Positions 17,057-25,889 of a DNA stretch of 64,000 nt are shown piece after piece. The notes beneath the pieces were generated by a model. The model saw only the letters and a list, made by a program, of their open reading frames with translations, was not told where the DNA came from and did not search any database. Position numbers and translations under genes: made by a program. Positions within the stretch are counted from its first letter, which is position 1; every line of letters begins with the position of its first letter. Source of the stretch: RBC074 sp964470555 (GTDB taxonomy: Bacteria > Acidobacteriota > Blastocatellia > RBC074); contig CAYYDG010000003.1 of the NCBI GenBank assembly GCA_964470555.1, positions 185,244 to 249,243 on the forward strand. The letters are read 5' to 3'.

Positions 17057-17853
17057 CAAGACTCAACCAGATGATTCAACGGCCCTGCGCCGTGTCCCAG
17101 GTTCGGAGCGGATTGCAGCGCCGCTTCCAGATAACGTTTGGCTTGCGCGATTGCTTCCGCGACTTCGCAACCGTTTGCCAGCAACGCCGCAATCGCCGAG
17201 GACAATGTGCAACCGGTTCCGTGCGTGTTTCGTGTGGCAATTTTCGGCGCACGAAACAATTGAAACTGTTCGCCATCGAATAACACGTCAGTAGCTTCGT
17301 CGGGCAAATGACCGCCTTTTACCAACACGGATTGATTGCGGATTGCGGATAATCGCGCCAGTTCATAAATCCGCTCTGCTGCGCGTTTCATTCCGTCCAG
17401 GTCGCTTACTTCAAAACCGGTCAACCGTTCGGCTTCGGCCATGTTGGGAGTGATGACGCGGGCGAGCGGCAACAAACGCTCGATCAAAAACTTCATTGCT
17501 GCTTCGTCAATCAGATCGAATCCGCTGGTAGAGCGAATCACAGGATCAACCACTACGTTGGGCAATCTGCAATGTTCGATCATTTCCGCCGTGACTTCGA
17601 TGGTTTCGCGCGTCGGCAACATTCCGGTTTTGACCGCGGCAATCTGGAAATCGCTGACGACCGGTTCGATCTGCGCGCGCAACGTTTCCGCCGACTGGTG
17701 AACAGCTCCGTAAACGGCCATGGTATTTTGCGAAGTCAGCGAAGTGATGGCCGCCGTTCCAAAACAACCAAATGCGGAAAAGGTTTTGATGTCGGCCAGT
17801 ACGCCGGCTCCGCCAGAAGGATCAAAGCCGGCAATGGACAAAACGACTAGCAT
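17053..17853 (-). CDS. thiD: Hydroxymethylpyrimidine/phosphomethylpyrimidine kinase
   Basis: Phosphorylates HMP and HMP-P in thiamine biosynthesis. The 266-residue product is of normal length. It starts MLVVLSIAGFDPSGGAGVLA (substrate loop), has TSLTSQNT, a VKTGMLP turn, NVVVDPVIRSTSG (Mg/ATP site), ITPNMAEAERLTG, LVKGGHLP and, near the end, TRNTHGTGCTLSSAIAA, the ribokinase-family anion hole with catalytic Asp replaced by the usual ThiD Cys (GTGC). The alternative GTG at 17868 adds five residues. No TPP riboswitch could be recognised upstream. Confidence 0.95.
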   Translation of the reverse strand: MLVVLSIAGFDPSGGAGVLADIKTFSAFGCFGTAAITSLTSQNTMAVYGAVHQSAETLRAQIEPVVSDFQIAAVKTGMLPTRETIEVTAEMIEHCRLPNVVVDPVIRSTSGFDLIDEAAMKFLIERLLPLARVITPNMAEAERLTGFEVSDLDGMKRAAERIYELARLSAIRNQSVLVKGGHLPDEATDVLFDGEQFQLFRAPKIATRNTHGTGCTLSSAIAALLANGCEVAEAIAQAKRYLEAALQSAPNLGHGAGPLNHLVESW

Positions 17854-18039
17854 GGAACACTCGATCACAGGAGCAACGATTTATTGCGGATACCTTATCT
17901 GGTGGGTTCGGGCGCAGATATTAACACCATCTTGGGTAACGGCAAAGACGGAGGCTCATCGTCTTTCGTTGCGGAAAGTTTCTTGTCTGACAAAATTTCT
18001 GTTCGCCGGATTCAAAGCTTTGCTATCTTACACGACGCC

Positions 18040-19377
18040 ATGACCAATAGAATTTCGATCAAAGAAGCCACCATCATCACGCTCGATCCGGCGAACCGAA
18101 TCTTGCGCGGCAATGTCGTCGTCGAAAACGGTCGCATCGCTGCGATTGAATCGTCTGCGCCGCGTTTGTATTCCGACTTTGATGAAGTGATTGACGGACG
18201 CGGGCGCGTGTTGTTGCCGGGCTTTGTGCAAACGCACATTCATCTTTGCCAGACGCTGTTTCGCGGAGCGGCGGACGACCTGGCGTTGATTGATTGGTTG
18301 AAACAGCGTGTCTGGCCGATGGAAGCGGCACACACTCCGGCGTCGCTTTACGCATCGGCGCGGCTGGGAATTGCGGAATTGATCAAAGGCGGCACGACTT
18401 GCGCGTTGACGATGGAAACGGTCAACCACACCGATGTCGTGTTTCAAGCGGTCGAAGAGTCCGGCTTCCGGGCTACGGTGGGCAAGTGCATGATGGATGC
18501 GGGCGAAGGCGTTCCCGCTGAGTTGAATGAACAGACAGAAGATTCCATTGCCGAATCGTTGCGCTTGTTGGAACGTTGGCACGGAGCCGCTGACGGTCGC
18601 ATAAGATATTGTTTCGCGCCGCGATTCGCCGTCAGTTGTTCGCGCGAATTGCTGGAAAGAGTCGCCAAACTCGCGCGCGAACGTGGCGTGCTGGTTCATA
18701 CGCATGCTTCGGAAAATCGGGAAGAGATCGCCATCGTTGAACAATTGAGCGGCCAGCGAAATGTACATTACTTGTATAGTGTTGGATTAGCTGGTCAATA
18801 TATTGTGCTAGCTCATTGCATTCACCTGGACGATTCGGAATTGGAGATGCTGCATCGCACGGGCACTCACGTCGCCCATTGTCCTTCGTCGAATCTGAAA
18901 CTTGCTTCCGGCATCGCGCGCGTGGTGGAGATGCTGGACCGTGGGATTTCAGTTTCACTCGGAGCCGATGGCGCGCCTTGCAACAACCGGCTGGATATTT
19001 TCACAGAGATGCGAACGGTGGCTTTGTTGCAAAAGGTCAAACACGGCCCGGAATCGCTCCCCGCGTTGACAGCTTTGCGAATGGCGACGATCAACGGCGC
19101 AAAGGCGTTGGGCTTAGGCGATCAAATCGGCAGCATCGAAATTGGCAAACGAGCCGATCTGATTTTGATGAATTTGCAGTCGCTGCACACGTTGCCGAAT
19201 TACGATCCGGTGTCGGCGATTGTGTATGCCGCTCAACCTGAGAATGTCGAGACGGTGCTGATTGATGGAAAGGTCGTGATGAGGGACAGAGAGTTGTTGA
19301 CGCTGAATGAAAGCCAGGTGATGGTTAAAGCGGAAAACGAAGCTCGACGCTTTGCCGCCATTTATCAGCGAGGGTGA
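18040..19377 (+). CDS. Amidohydrolase: SAH/MTA or related deaminase
   Basis: A 445-residue metal-dependent deaminase of the MtaD/SsnA/TrzN group. HxH metal ligands are seen in VQTHIHLCQTLFRG (about residues 65-78), then HTHASEN near 227, VLAHCIHL near 260, HCPSSNLKLASG near 285, and SLGADGAPCNN with the metal Asp near 312. The C-terminal composite beta domain includes GSIEIGKRADLILMN. These features match S-adenosylhomocysteine/methylthioadenosine deaminases, but guanine deaminase-like activity cannot be excluded. The start is at the ATG at 18040; the frame extends upstream in phase to 17884 without a ribosome site. A TATCTT box ends 10 bases before the ATG, so the message may be nearly leaderless. 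Confidence 0.82.
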   Translation: MTNRISIKEATIITLDPANRILRGNVVVENGRIAAIESSAPRLYSDFDEVIDGRGRVLLPGFVQTHIHLCQTLFRGAADDLALIDWLKQRVWPMEAAHTPASLYASARLGIAELIKGGTTCALTMETVNHTDVVFQAVEESGFRATVGKCMMDAGEGVPAELNEQTEDSIAESLRLLERWHGAADGRIRYCFAPRFAVSCSRELLERVAKLARERGVLVHTHASENREEIAIVEQLSGQRNVHYLYSVGLAGQYIVLAHCIHLDDSELEMLHRTGTHVAHCPSSNLKLASGIARVVEMLDRGISVSLGADGAPCNNRLDIFTEMRTVALLQKVKHGPESLPALTALRMATINGAKALGLGDQIGSIEIGKRADLILMNLQSLHTLPNYDPVSAIVYAAQPENVETVLIDGKVVMRDRELLTLNESQVMVKAENEARRFAAIYQRG

Positions 19378-19386
19378 AAACGAACA

Positions 19387-19421
19387 AAGGCCGGTGAGTT
19401 GAAAGGTAACTCACCGGCCTT
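19387..19421. terminator. Bidirectional terminator between convergent genes
   Basis: A perfect 14-bp stem, AAGGCCGGTGAGTT (19387-19400) with AACTCACCGGCCTT (19408-19421), loop GAAAGGT, followed by CGGGTTTTG on the plus strand and CTTTGTT on the minus strand. It separates the deaminase gene from the bactofilin gene. Confidence 0.88.
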
Positions 19422-19445
19422 CGGGTTTTGCGAATGTTGACGCGC

Positions 19446-19883
19446 TTACACAGCGTCGGCTGTTTTGAACGGCTTCACTTCAGCCAACTTCGGATCGGGT
19501 TTGTTCAATCCTTTGGCATCTTTGCCGTCAATCATGTGGGATTTGCCGTCAAAAACTGCGCCGTGTTCGATAATCAGCGATGGAGTGTAAATGTCTCCAT
19601 AAACACGACCGGTGGGATGAATTTTCACACTTGTTTTCGCTGTAATGGTTCCTTCTACTGTGCCGCTGATTTCGACAATTCCGGCTTTAACAGTGGCTTT
19701 GATACGCCCTCGTTCCATCACCAGCAAACTGCCAGAATCAGACGTGATCGTGCCGGAAACCGAAGCGTCAACTCGCATAATTTCCGTAAACTTGATTTCT
19801 CCGACAATGTCTGTGCCTTCACCCAGAAAGCTGCGAAGATCGGTTGGACCGTCATTGGACGATGCTCTGCTGCCAAATTTCAT
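19446..19883 (-). CDS. Bactofilin (polymer-forming cytoskeletal protein)
   Basis: A 145-residue protein with the bactofilin beta-helix at about residues 20-110, recognisable from TDIVGEIKFTEIMRVDASVSG, GSLLVMERGRIKATVKAGIV and VEGTITAKTSVKIHPTGRVYGD repeats of short hydrophobic strands. Bactofilins self-assemble into filaments that place cell-wall enzymes or other proteins, and in some bacteria help position ParAB. The start has GGAGG upstream. It lies directly after parB on the same strand, 110 bases downstream, in keeping with the ParAB-bactofilin link known from Myxococcus. Confidence 0.9.
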   Translation of the reverse strand: MKFGSRASSNDGPTDLRSFLGEGTDIVGEIKFTEIMRVDASVSGTITSDSGSLLVMERGRIKATVKAGIVEISGTVEGTITAKTSVKIHPTGRVYGDIYTPSLIIEHGAVFDGKSHMIDGKDAKGLNKPDPKLAEVKPFKTADAV

Positions 19884-19993
19884 AAAAAACGCCTCCTAAA
19901 CTGAATTTATGGACGATGATTTGTAAGAAGGGGCTTTGCCGATGATAGTAGGTTGTCGTGTGGAAACCCACGTTTGCGGGCCGCGGGGGAGGG

Positions 19994-20851
19994 CTAAGCG
20001 TCTGACTTCCGCATTATGATCGAATAGATCCTGTCCAACTCACTCATCGAACCGAACTCAATTTCGATCTTGCCTCCATTCTGACTTTGGTTAATCTTGA
20101 CCGGAGTGCCAAGAAACCTTTTCAACTTTAACTCGGCGGCGCGGATGTTAGCATCATTCTGTGGGGGTGTCGAGCTTTCTCTAATCGAAGCGCCCGAGGT
20201 GGCGCGTTTGACCGCCTGCTCTGTATCGCGGACAGACAATTTGCCGGCAATGATGTCTTCGGCAAGCCGCAATTGCTCCTCTTCAGACTTCAAACCGAGC
20301 AAAGCGCGTGCATGGCCCATGGAAAGTTGCTCTTCTTCGAGCATTTTTTGAATTTTAGCGGGCAGATTCAGCAAACGCAGGTAATTGGCAATCGAAGACC
20401 GGTCTTTGCCGACTCGCTGGGCAACTTCGTCCTGCGTCAGTCCCAGGGTTTGAATCAGCCGCTGATAAGCCAATGCTTCTTCAATCGGATTGAGTTCCGC
20501 GCGCTGGATGTTTTCGATCAGCGCCAATTCCAGCAATTTGGCATCGGGAATGCTGCGAATGACGGCGTTGACCTTGTGCAATCCGGCTCGCTGGGCTGCG
20601 CGCCAGCGACGCTCACCGGCGACAATCTGATACCGTCCGCTGGCGATTCTGCGCAACAGAATCGGTTGCACCAAACCGTTGGCTTTGATGGATTGCGCCA
20701 GTTCTTCCAGTTTGGTTTCGTTGAAATGGTAGCGAGGCTGATCCGGATTGGGTTCGATCAGATCAATGTCTACTTCCAGAAGTTCATCGCCTTGAGCCAG
20801 CGAATCGGCCAGCAGAGCACTAAGCCCTCGCCCTAACGCTCTTTTTGTCAT
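19994..20851 (-). CDS. parB: Chromosome partitioning protein ParB
   Basis: A 285-residue ParB/Spo0J: binds parS, slides on DNA as a CTP-dependent clamp and acts with ParA in origin segregation. It starts KRALGRGLSALLAD, with the N-terminal CTP-binding domain (IEPNPDQPRYHFN, VAGERRWRAAQRAG) at residues 35-100, the helix-turn-helix DNA-binding part (LIENIQRAELNPIEEALAYQ, LTQDEVAQRVGKDRSSIANYLR) at 105-165, and a C-terminal dimer domain (LKRFLGTPVKINQ) at 235-285. Its start overlaps the end of parA by 32 bases, so the two are translated together. parS sites lie upstream at 21676 and 21734. Confidence 0.97.
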   Translation of the reverse strand: MTKRALGRGLSALLADSLAQGDELLEVDIDLIEPNPDQPRYHFNETKLEELAQSIKANGLVQPILLRRIASGRYQIVAGERRWRAAQRAGLHKVNAVIRSIPDAKLLELALIENIQRAELNPIEEALAYQRLIQTLGLTQDEVAQRVGKDRSSIANYLRLLNLPAKIQKMLEEEQLSMGHARALLGLKSEEEQLRLAEDIIAGKLSVRDTEQAVKRATSGASIRESSTPPQNDANIRAAELKLKRFLGTPVKINQSQNGGKIEIEFGSMSELDRIYSIIMRKSDA

Positions 20852-21605
20852 TTTCCATTACCTCTTTTGCCAGGTTCATATAACTTTCCGACCCGCGAGA
20901 TTTGATGTCGTACAAAATGATCGGCTTTCCGTGACTTGGAGCTTCGGCCAGCTTGATGTTTCTAGGAATCACAGTGTCGAAAACCTGGCTTCCCAGAAAA
21001 TCTCGCAAATCAGACACAACTTGATTGGCCAGATTGGTTCGTTCGTCGTACATCGTCAGCAGAAAACCTTCCACTGCCAGAGTCGTATTCAGGCTGCGGC
21101 GAATTCTGACCAGCGTATCCCAAAGATCGGTCACGCCTTCCAGCGCGAAATACTCGCATTGAATCGGAACGATCACGGAATCCGAAGCCGCCAGGGCATT
21201 CAGGTTCAACAAACCCAGACTCGGAGGGCAGTCGAGAATGATGTATTCAAACTTGGCGCGTTCTTCGGCCAGAACGTTTTTCAGATAAAACTCTCTGCCT
21301 TCGCTGTCAATCAATTCCACTTCTGCGCCAGCCAGATTGCGGTCGGAGGGAGCGATTTTCAGATGTTCCAGTTCAGTGCTGAGAATGGTTTTTCCGATTG
21401 GCTCCTGCATCACCAAAGAATGATACACGCCTCGTTTGAACGAGCCTTTTTTGATCCCGACTCCGCTGGTCGCATTAGCTTGCGGATCGAGGTCTATCAG
21501 TAAAGTTGGAATTTCTGCGACCGCCAGCGATGCCGCCAGATTAATGGCGGTGGTGGTTTTTCCAACTCCGCCTTTTTGATTCGAAATTGCGATGACTTTT
21601 CCCAT
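20820..21605 (-). CDS. parA: Chromosome partitioning ATPase ParA/Soj
   Basis: A 261-residue deviant Walker ATPase that binds nonspecific DNA in its ATP form and is stimulated by ParB. It starts MGKVIAISNQKGGVGKTTT (deviant Walker A with the signature Lys), followed by LLIDLDPQANATSG (A' motif) and IILDCPPSLGLLNLNAL (Walker B). The start is set at the ATG at 21605; a TTG at 21638 would add 11 residues. It overlaps parB by 32 bases and lies 131 bases after rsmG. That gap contains the parS sites. Confidence 0.96.
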   Translation of the reverse strand: MGKVIAISNQKGGVGKTTTAINLAASLAVAEIPTLLIDLDPQANATSGVGIKKGSFKRGVYHSLVMQEPIGKTILSTELEHLKIAPSDRNLAGAEVELIDSEGREFYLKNVLAEERAKFEYIILDCPPSLGLLNLNALAASDSVIVPIQCEYFALEGVTDLWDTLVRIRRSLNTTLAVEGFLLTMYDERTNLANQVVSDLRDFLGSQVFDTVIPRNIKLAEAPSHGKPIILYDIKSRGSESYMNLAKEVMENDKKSVRARA

Positions 21606-21636
21606 TTGTACCTGCTTGAGGAAGCTTTCAAGTGAC

Positions 21637-21650
21637 AATTCACGCGAAAC
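21637..21650. promoter_or_regulatory. Degenerate parS-like site in parA leader
   Basis: AATTCACGCGAAAC matches the parS core GTTTCACGTGAAAC at 11 of 14 positions. It lies 32 bases upstream of the parA start and may be a weak ParB site. Confidence 0.35.
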
Positions 21651-21675
21651 GGCACATTACCATAAGCACCGAATC

Positions 21676-21689
21676 GTTTCACGTGGAAC
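21676..21689. promoter_or_regulatory. parS: parS site (one mismatch)
   Basis: GTTTCACGTGGAAC differs from the parS core GTTTCACGTGAAAC at a single base. It lies between rsmG and parA, 45 bases from the perfect copy. Confidence 0.85.
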
Positions 21690-21733
21690 CAAGGTGACGG
21701 AGAAGAATGAAGCGGGATTTTTTGACCTGGATG

Positions 21734-21747
21734 GTTTCACGTGAAAC
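21734..21747. promoter_or_regulatory. parS: parS site (perfect core)
   Basis: GTTTCACGTGAAAC is a perfect match to the 14-bp core of the bacterial parS palindrome. It includes the stop codon of rsmG, whose last codons read TTC ACG TGA on the minus strand. Confidence 0.95.
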
Positions 21748-22378
21748 GCTCGGCGCTGAGAACAAACCGGCGATCCGATTCCGGGATCGGAACAACTTGG
21801 AACCGAAAGGAAGGTTCCAGTTGAGCCATGAGCAAATCTCCCAACTCTTCCGCTCCCAAAACCACCAATTGCCGACAATTTCTTCCCAAAGCGACCATTT
21901 GAGACACGATGCCTTCCATTTGCTCGACCGCGCGGGCAATCAAACAGGAGTTTCCCGGGAAATTATCGAGAGATTCAATCCTCGCTTCGACAACCTGAGC
22001 ATTTTCCAGTTTCAGAGACGACAAGACTTCTTCCAGAAAAATGATTTTGTTGCGGCGCGATTCAACCAGATTGACCTTTAGTTTGGGTCTGAGCACAGCG
22101 ATGGGAATTCCTGGGATCCCCAATCCGGTTCCCAAGTCCCAAAGCTCCTCAACAGTGGGGAGAACAAAGGTTTCGGCCAAGTCCGATTCCAAAATGTGGC
22201 GACGAAAAAAGGATTCGGGATCAACAAGCGTCGTCAGATGAAGGCGGGGATTCCATTTCAACACCAATTCGTAATAGGTCAGCAGACGCTCGCGCTCCAA
22301 ATCAGAGAAAGCAGTTCCGGTTGAGCGGCCGTTTTTCGCGAGCAAGGCGTTAAATTGAGGAGGAAATTCCTGGTTCAC
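21737..22378 (-). CDS. rsmG: 16S rRNA (guanine527-N7)-methyltransferase
   Basis: Adds a methyl group to G527 of 16S rRNA using SAM. The 213-residue product has the class I methyltransferase loop LGTGLGIPGIPIAVLRP near residues 85-101, a VESRRNKIIFLEEV segment and the IARAVEQMEGIVS motif. The start is a GTG at 22378 that shares GTGA with the mnmG stop, indicating translational coupling. The gene ends inside a perfect parS site at 21734-21747. Confidence 0.93.
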   Translation of the reverse strand: MNQEFPPQFNALLAKNGRSTGTAFSDLERERLLTYYELVLKWNPRLHLTTLVDPESFFRRHILESDLAETFVLPTVEELWDLGTGLGIPGIPIAVLRPKLKVNLVESRRNKIIFLEEVLSSLKLENAQVVEARIESLDNFPGNSCLIARAVEQMEGIVSQMVALGRNCRQLVVLGAEELGDLLMAQLEPSFRFQVVPIPESDRRFVLSAERFT

Positions 22379-24264
22379 GGCTGTTGTTGGCGCGAAATCA
22401 ATTCCACATGAACGGTCAGCAAAGAAAGCGCCGCCGGAGTAATGCCGGGAATTCGCATCGCCTGGCCAATGGTTTGCGGACGAACACGGTTCAGGCGTTC
22501 GATCATTTCGTTCGATAACCCTGGAAGCTGCGAAAAAATCAGGCTCGGCGGGATTGCACGGTCGGCAGCTTTGGCCAATCGAGCCGCCATTGTTTCTTGC
22601 GACGCCAGATAACCCTGATATTTGAAATCGGTGACAACCGTCGTCAATTCATCCAACCCATCCACTGGTCGCAACGATTCGGGCAACAAATGAACCAGAT
22701 GTTCGGGCAAGACTTCCGGTCGTTTTGCCAAGTGCGCCAGATTGACGGCTTCAGGCAAATTGACGCCAGACGTTTCGGAAAATTGCTGGAAGCCATCGGT
22801 TCTGGCGGAAATGGTTGTGCGGCGGAAAAACTCCCGAAGCTGTTCTTTGCGCTTCAATCGAGCGACAAAATCCTGATAACGATCTACGCGCAACATTCCG
22901 AGTTGATAACCAATCTCGCTCAATCGTTCGTCTGCGTTATCAATTCGGAGCTTCAATCGTTGTTCGGCGCGGGAAGTGAACATTCGATACGGTTCGTCCA
23001 CCCCCTGAGTCACCAGATCGTCAATCAGGATTCCAATGTAGGCTTCATCGCGTTTGATGATCACAGGTTCCTGCCGATGGACATACCGGGCGGCATTGAT
23101 TCCAGCCATAATTCCCTGAGCGCCCGCTTCTTCATAACCTGTCGTTCCGTTGACCTGACCGGCATTGAACAAACCTTTCAGCCGTTTGGTTTCCAGCGAC
23201 GGCCAAAGTTCGGTCGGGTCAACCATGTCATATTCGATGGCGTAACCAGGTCGTATGATCGCCACGTGTTCCATTCCGGGAATTTGCCGAACCAGTTCGC
23301 GCTGCAAATCGGCAGGCAAACTGGTCGAAAATCCGTTCAGATAGGTTTCATAAGTGTCGAACCCTTCCGGTTCCAGAAACAACTGATGGCGGTCTTTGTC
23401 TGGGAATTTAACGATTTTGTCTTCGATGGAAGGGCAGTAACGCGGCCCTATGCCTGTTATCTGACCACTGTACAACGGCGAACGGCTGATATTGTCGCGG
23501 ATGTGCTGGTGAACTTTGTTAGTCGTATAGCCGATGTAGCAGGAAATCTGACGCTGCGTAATTGCCCGGGTGGTGAACGAAAACGGCGTCGGATTTTCGT
23601 CGCCCGGTTGTTCTTCAAACTGTTTCAGGTCAATCGTGCGGCTGTCCAAACGCGGAGGCGTTCCGGTTTTCAGACGGGAAATGCGAAATCCGTGATGGCG
23701 CAAATTTTCAGCCAACTTGATCGAAGGAAGTTCGCCCGAACGCCCAGCGGAAAATCGCTTTTCGCCGATGTGGATCAACCCATTCAGAAAGGTGCCGGTA
23801 GTGACGACGACAGCTTCGGTTCGCAGCCGTCGCCCGTCCATCAATTCCAATCCAATGACGCGACCATCTTCGACCAGAATTTCAGTAACTTCGCCTTGTC
23901 GCAAAAACAGATTCGGGATGGATTCCAGTTCGCGGCGCATCTGTTTGCGATAGAGCGCGCGGTCGGCCTGCGCTCGCGGAGCTTGCACCGCTGGCCCACG
24001 GCTGCGGTTGAGCATGCGAAACTGAATTCCAGTTTGATCTATCACGCGCCCCATCAAACCGCCGAGCGCGTCAATTTCCCGAACCAGATGCCCTTTGGCA
24101 ATTCCGCCGATGGCCGGGTTACATGACATCTGCGCGACCAGATCAAGGTTGAAGGTGACGATGGCGGTTTTGGCGCCCAGTTGCGCTGCGGCATTCGCGG
24201 CTTCGCATCCGGCGTGTCCTGCGCCAATCACAATCACATCAAAAATTTCGTCAAACTGCGGCAT
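22375..24264 (-). CDS. mnmG: tRNA uridine-34 carboxymethylaminomethyl synthase subunit MnmG
   Basis: FAD protein that, with MnmE, modifies the wobble uridine of certain tRNAs. The 629-residue product is of standard length. It opens FDVIVIGAGHAGCEAANAAA (FAD loop), has MSCNPAIGGIAKGHLVREID, GTFLNGLIHIGEKRFSAGR, LKTGTPPRLD, CYIGYT (conserved Cys), RYCPSIEDK and GTTGYEEAGAQGIMAGINAA. The start at 24264 follows AGAGGT; an ATG at 24306 would add 14 residues. It overlaps rsmG by a GTGA junction. It is separated from mnmE by repeat F. Confidence 0.97.
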   Translation of the reverse strand: MPQFDEIFDVIVIGAGHAGCEAANAAAQLGAKTAIVTFNLDLVAQMSCNPAIGGIAKGHLVREIDALGGLMGRVIDQTGIQFRMLNRSRGPAVQAPRAQADRALYRKQMRRELESIPNLFLRQGEVTEILVEDGRVIGLELMDGRRLRTEAVVVTTGTFLNGLIHIGEKRFSAGRSGELPSIKLAENLRHHGFRISRLKTGTPPRLDSRTIDLKQFEEQPGDENPTPFSFTTRAITQRQISCYIGYTTNKVHQHIRDNISRSPLYSGQITGIGPRYCPSIEDKIVKFPDKDRHQLFLEPEGFDTYETYLNGFSTSLPADLQRELVRQIPGMEHVAIIRPGYAIEYDMVDPTELWPSLETKRLKGLFNAGQVNGTTGYEEAGAQGIMAGINAARYVHRQEPVIIKRDEAYIGILIDDLVTQGVDEPYRMFTSRAEQRLKLRIDNADERLSEIGYQLGMLRVDRYQDFVARLKRKEQLREFFRRTTISARTDGFQQFSETSGVNLPEAVNLAHLAKRPEVLPEHLVHLLPESLRPVDGLDELTTVVTDFKYQGYLASQETMAARLAKAADRAIPPSLIFSQLPGLSNEMIERLNRVRPQTIGQAMRIPGITPAALSLLTVHVELISRQQQP

Positions 24265-24321
24265 ACGACCTCTGCGAAATTCTGAAGCGTTCGAAACAGC
24301 TTTCATTCTAAGGAAAGGAAC

Positions 24322-24410
24322 ATCAACTACGAATCAACTCGAATTCTCACGAATCAACCCGTACCAAGAAGGAAATTCGTGTTTATTTGTGGCAATTCGT
24401 AGTTGTTTCC
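24322..24410. repeat. Intergenic word hairpin F (ACGAATC words) inside operon
   Basis: Left arm 24322-24360 has CTACGAATCAACTCGAATTC and CACGAATCAAC; right arm 24370-24410 has GGAAATTCGTGTTTATTTG and GCAATTCGTAGTTG. The arms are imperfect inverses. It sits between mnmE and mnmG, in the middle of an otherwise codirectional gene run. Confidence 0.75.
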
Positions 24411-24428
24411 AGCAATCTTGCCTTAAAG

Positions 24429-25805
24429 CTATTTTCCAATGCAGAACGTAGAAAAAATCTGATTGATGATGTCGGCGATCAACGTTTCGCCGGTAATGAC
24501 GCCCAGAGTTTTTAGAGCTTGGTGCAAATTCGCCAGCGCAATTTCTTCGGTGAACCCGGAAAGTAAATCCTGCTTCGCTTGATTCAGCGCAGCCAGCGCT
24601 TGCTCCAAAGCCTGATAGTGGCGTTCGTTGGTGATTATAGCACTCTCGTTTGTTTGCCAGCTTTCGGCGACGAATTGCCGATAAATGAATTGCTTCAATT
24701 CTTCAATGCCTTCGCCGGTCAACGCCGACACTTTCAACAGCGGCGCTCGGTCAGTCAAAAAATGAAGTGACACCTCCGACAATTTCACATCAAGATCGCA
24801 TTTGTTGACGACGAACAAATTGACAGGGAATTGCGACAACAATTCTTTTTCATCGTCCGGCAAAGTCGAATTCGATTCGACAACAGCAATCACGAAGTCG
24901 GCTTCGCTGATGACAGAGCGAGTTCGCTCGACGCCGATTTTTTCAATCAGGTCTTCGGTTTCTCGAATACCTGCGGTGTCAATCAGGTCAATCGGAATTC
25001 CGTTGATTGAAAACGATTCGTTCAAGGTGTCGCGCGTTGTGCCAGGCAAGTGCGTAACGATGGCACGATCTCGTCCTAGAAGAGAATTGAACAAAGAAGA
25101 TTTACCAACGTTCGGGCGACCGATGAGCGCAAGCTTGATTCCCGACCGAATCAATTTTCCGACGCGATAACTGGAAGCAAGTCGGGAAAGCTGTTCGATG
25201 AAATCGTCAATCCGCTTGAGAAACAAATTCAGGTTCAGCGGATCAAGATCGTCTTCGACAAATTCGACCGACGATTCAAAGTGGACGATCAGTTCGATCA
25301 ATCCGTCTTTGATCGGTTTCAACTGCCGAGCCAGTTCTCCGCGAAGCTGGCGAACCGCGAGCCTGGCTTGGTATGTCGTCTGTGAATGAATCAGGTCTTT
25401 GATGGCTTCGGCCTGCGTCAGATCAAGTCGCTGATTCAAAAACGCGCGCAGACTGAATTCGCCGGGTTGCGCCAGTTCCGCGCCAAGCGAAGTCAGCAAC
25501 CGCACGACTTCGGCCAACACGATCGGGCTACCGTGACAGGAAATTTCGACAACGTCCTCGCCGGTGAATGAGTGTGGAGCTTTGAACCAGGTGATAACGG
25601 CTTCGTCAATTTCGCCACCGGTTTCAGGATGAAGCAGATGAAGCAGTGAAGCGTGCTGAGGAACGAACTTTAGTTCCGAACCGTTCGCCAACAATTTTCG
25701 GATCAGAGGCAGAGACTCACTTCCGCTGAGCCGAATGACGCCTATGCCGCCGTAACCGGGAGGCGTCGCAACGGCCACAATCGTCTTCAAATCGGAAGTC
25801 TTCAT
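24429..25805 (-). CDS. mnmE: tRNA modification GTPase MnmE
   Basis: Partner of MnmG in wobble-uridine modification. The 458-residue product starts DLKTIVAVATPPGYGGIGVI (folate-binding N domain, residues 1-118), then a helical domain interrupted by a GTPase at about 215-375 with GRPNVGKSSLFNSLL (G1), GTTRDT (G2), DLIDTAGIRETED (G3) and VVNKCDLD (G4). It ends FCIGK, the conserved C-terminal cysteine motif. The start chosen is the ATG at 25805; an in-frame start at 25880 adds 25 residues without family similarity. Confidence 0.97.
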   Translation of the reverse strand: MKTSDLKTIVAVATPPGYGGIGVIRLSGSESLPLIRKLLANGSELKFVPQHASLLHLLHPETGGEIDEAVITWFKAPHSFTGEDVVEISCHGSPIVLAEVVRLLTSLGAELAQPGEFSLRAFLNQRLDLTQAEAIKDLIHSQTTYQARLAVRQLRGELARQLKPIKDGLIELIVHFESSVEFVEDDLDPLNLNLFLKRIDDFIEQLSRLASSYRVGKLIRSGIKLALIGRPNVGKSSLFNSLLGRDRAIVTHLPGTTRDTLNESFSINGIPIDLIDTAGIRETEDLIEKIGVERTRSVISEADFVIAVVESNSTLPDDEKELLSQFPVNLFVVNKCDLDVKLSEVSLHFLTDRAPLLKVSALTGEGIEELKQFIYRQFVAESWQTNESAIITNERHYQALEQALAALNQAKQDLLSGFTEEIALANLHQALKTLGVITGETLIADIINQIFSTFCIGK

Positions 25806-25889
25806 TGCACAAGTTGGGCATAAACTGGCTGGCCGGAAAACCGCGAGGGGGTGAAAAGGCAGGGAAGTTTTTGACCACACAAACTGACG

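Noticed and set aside
17854..18039. TPP riboswitch upstream of thiD
   Set aside because: The conserved CUGAGA and ACCUGAUC-type segments were not found on either strand.
22597..24126. 509-residue plus-strand frame inside mnmG
   Set aside because: Antisense shadow of a clear mnmG; no motif or start signal.
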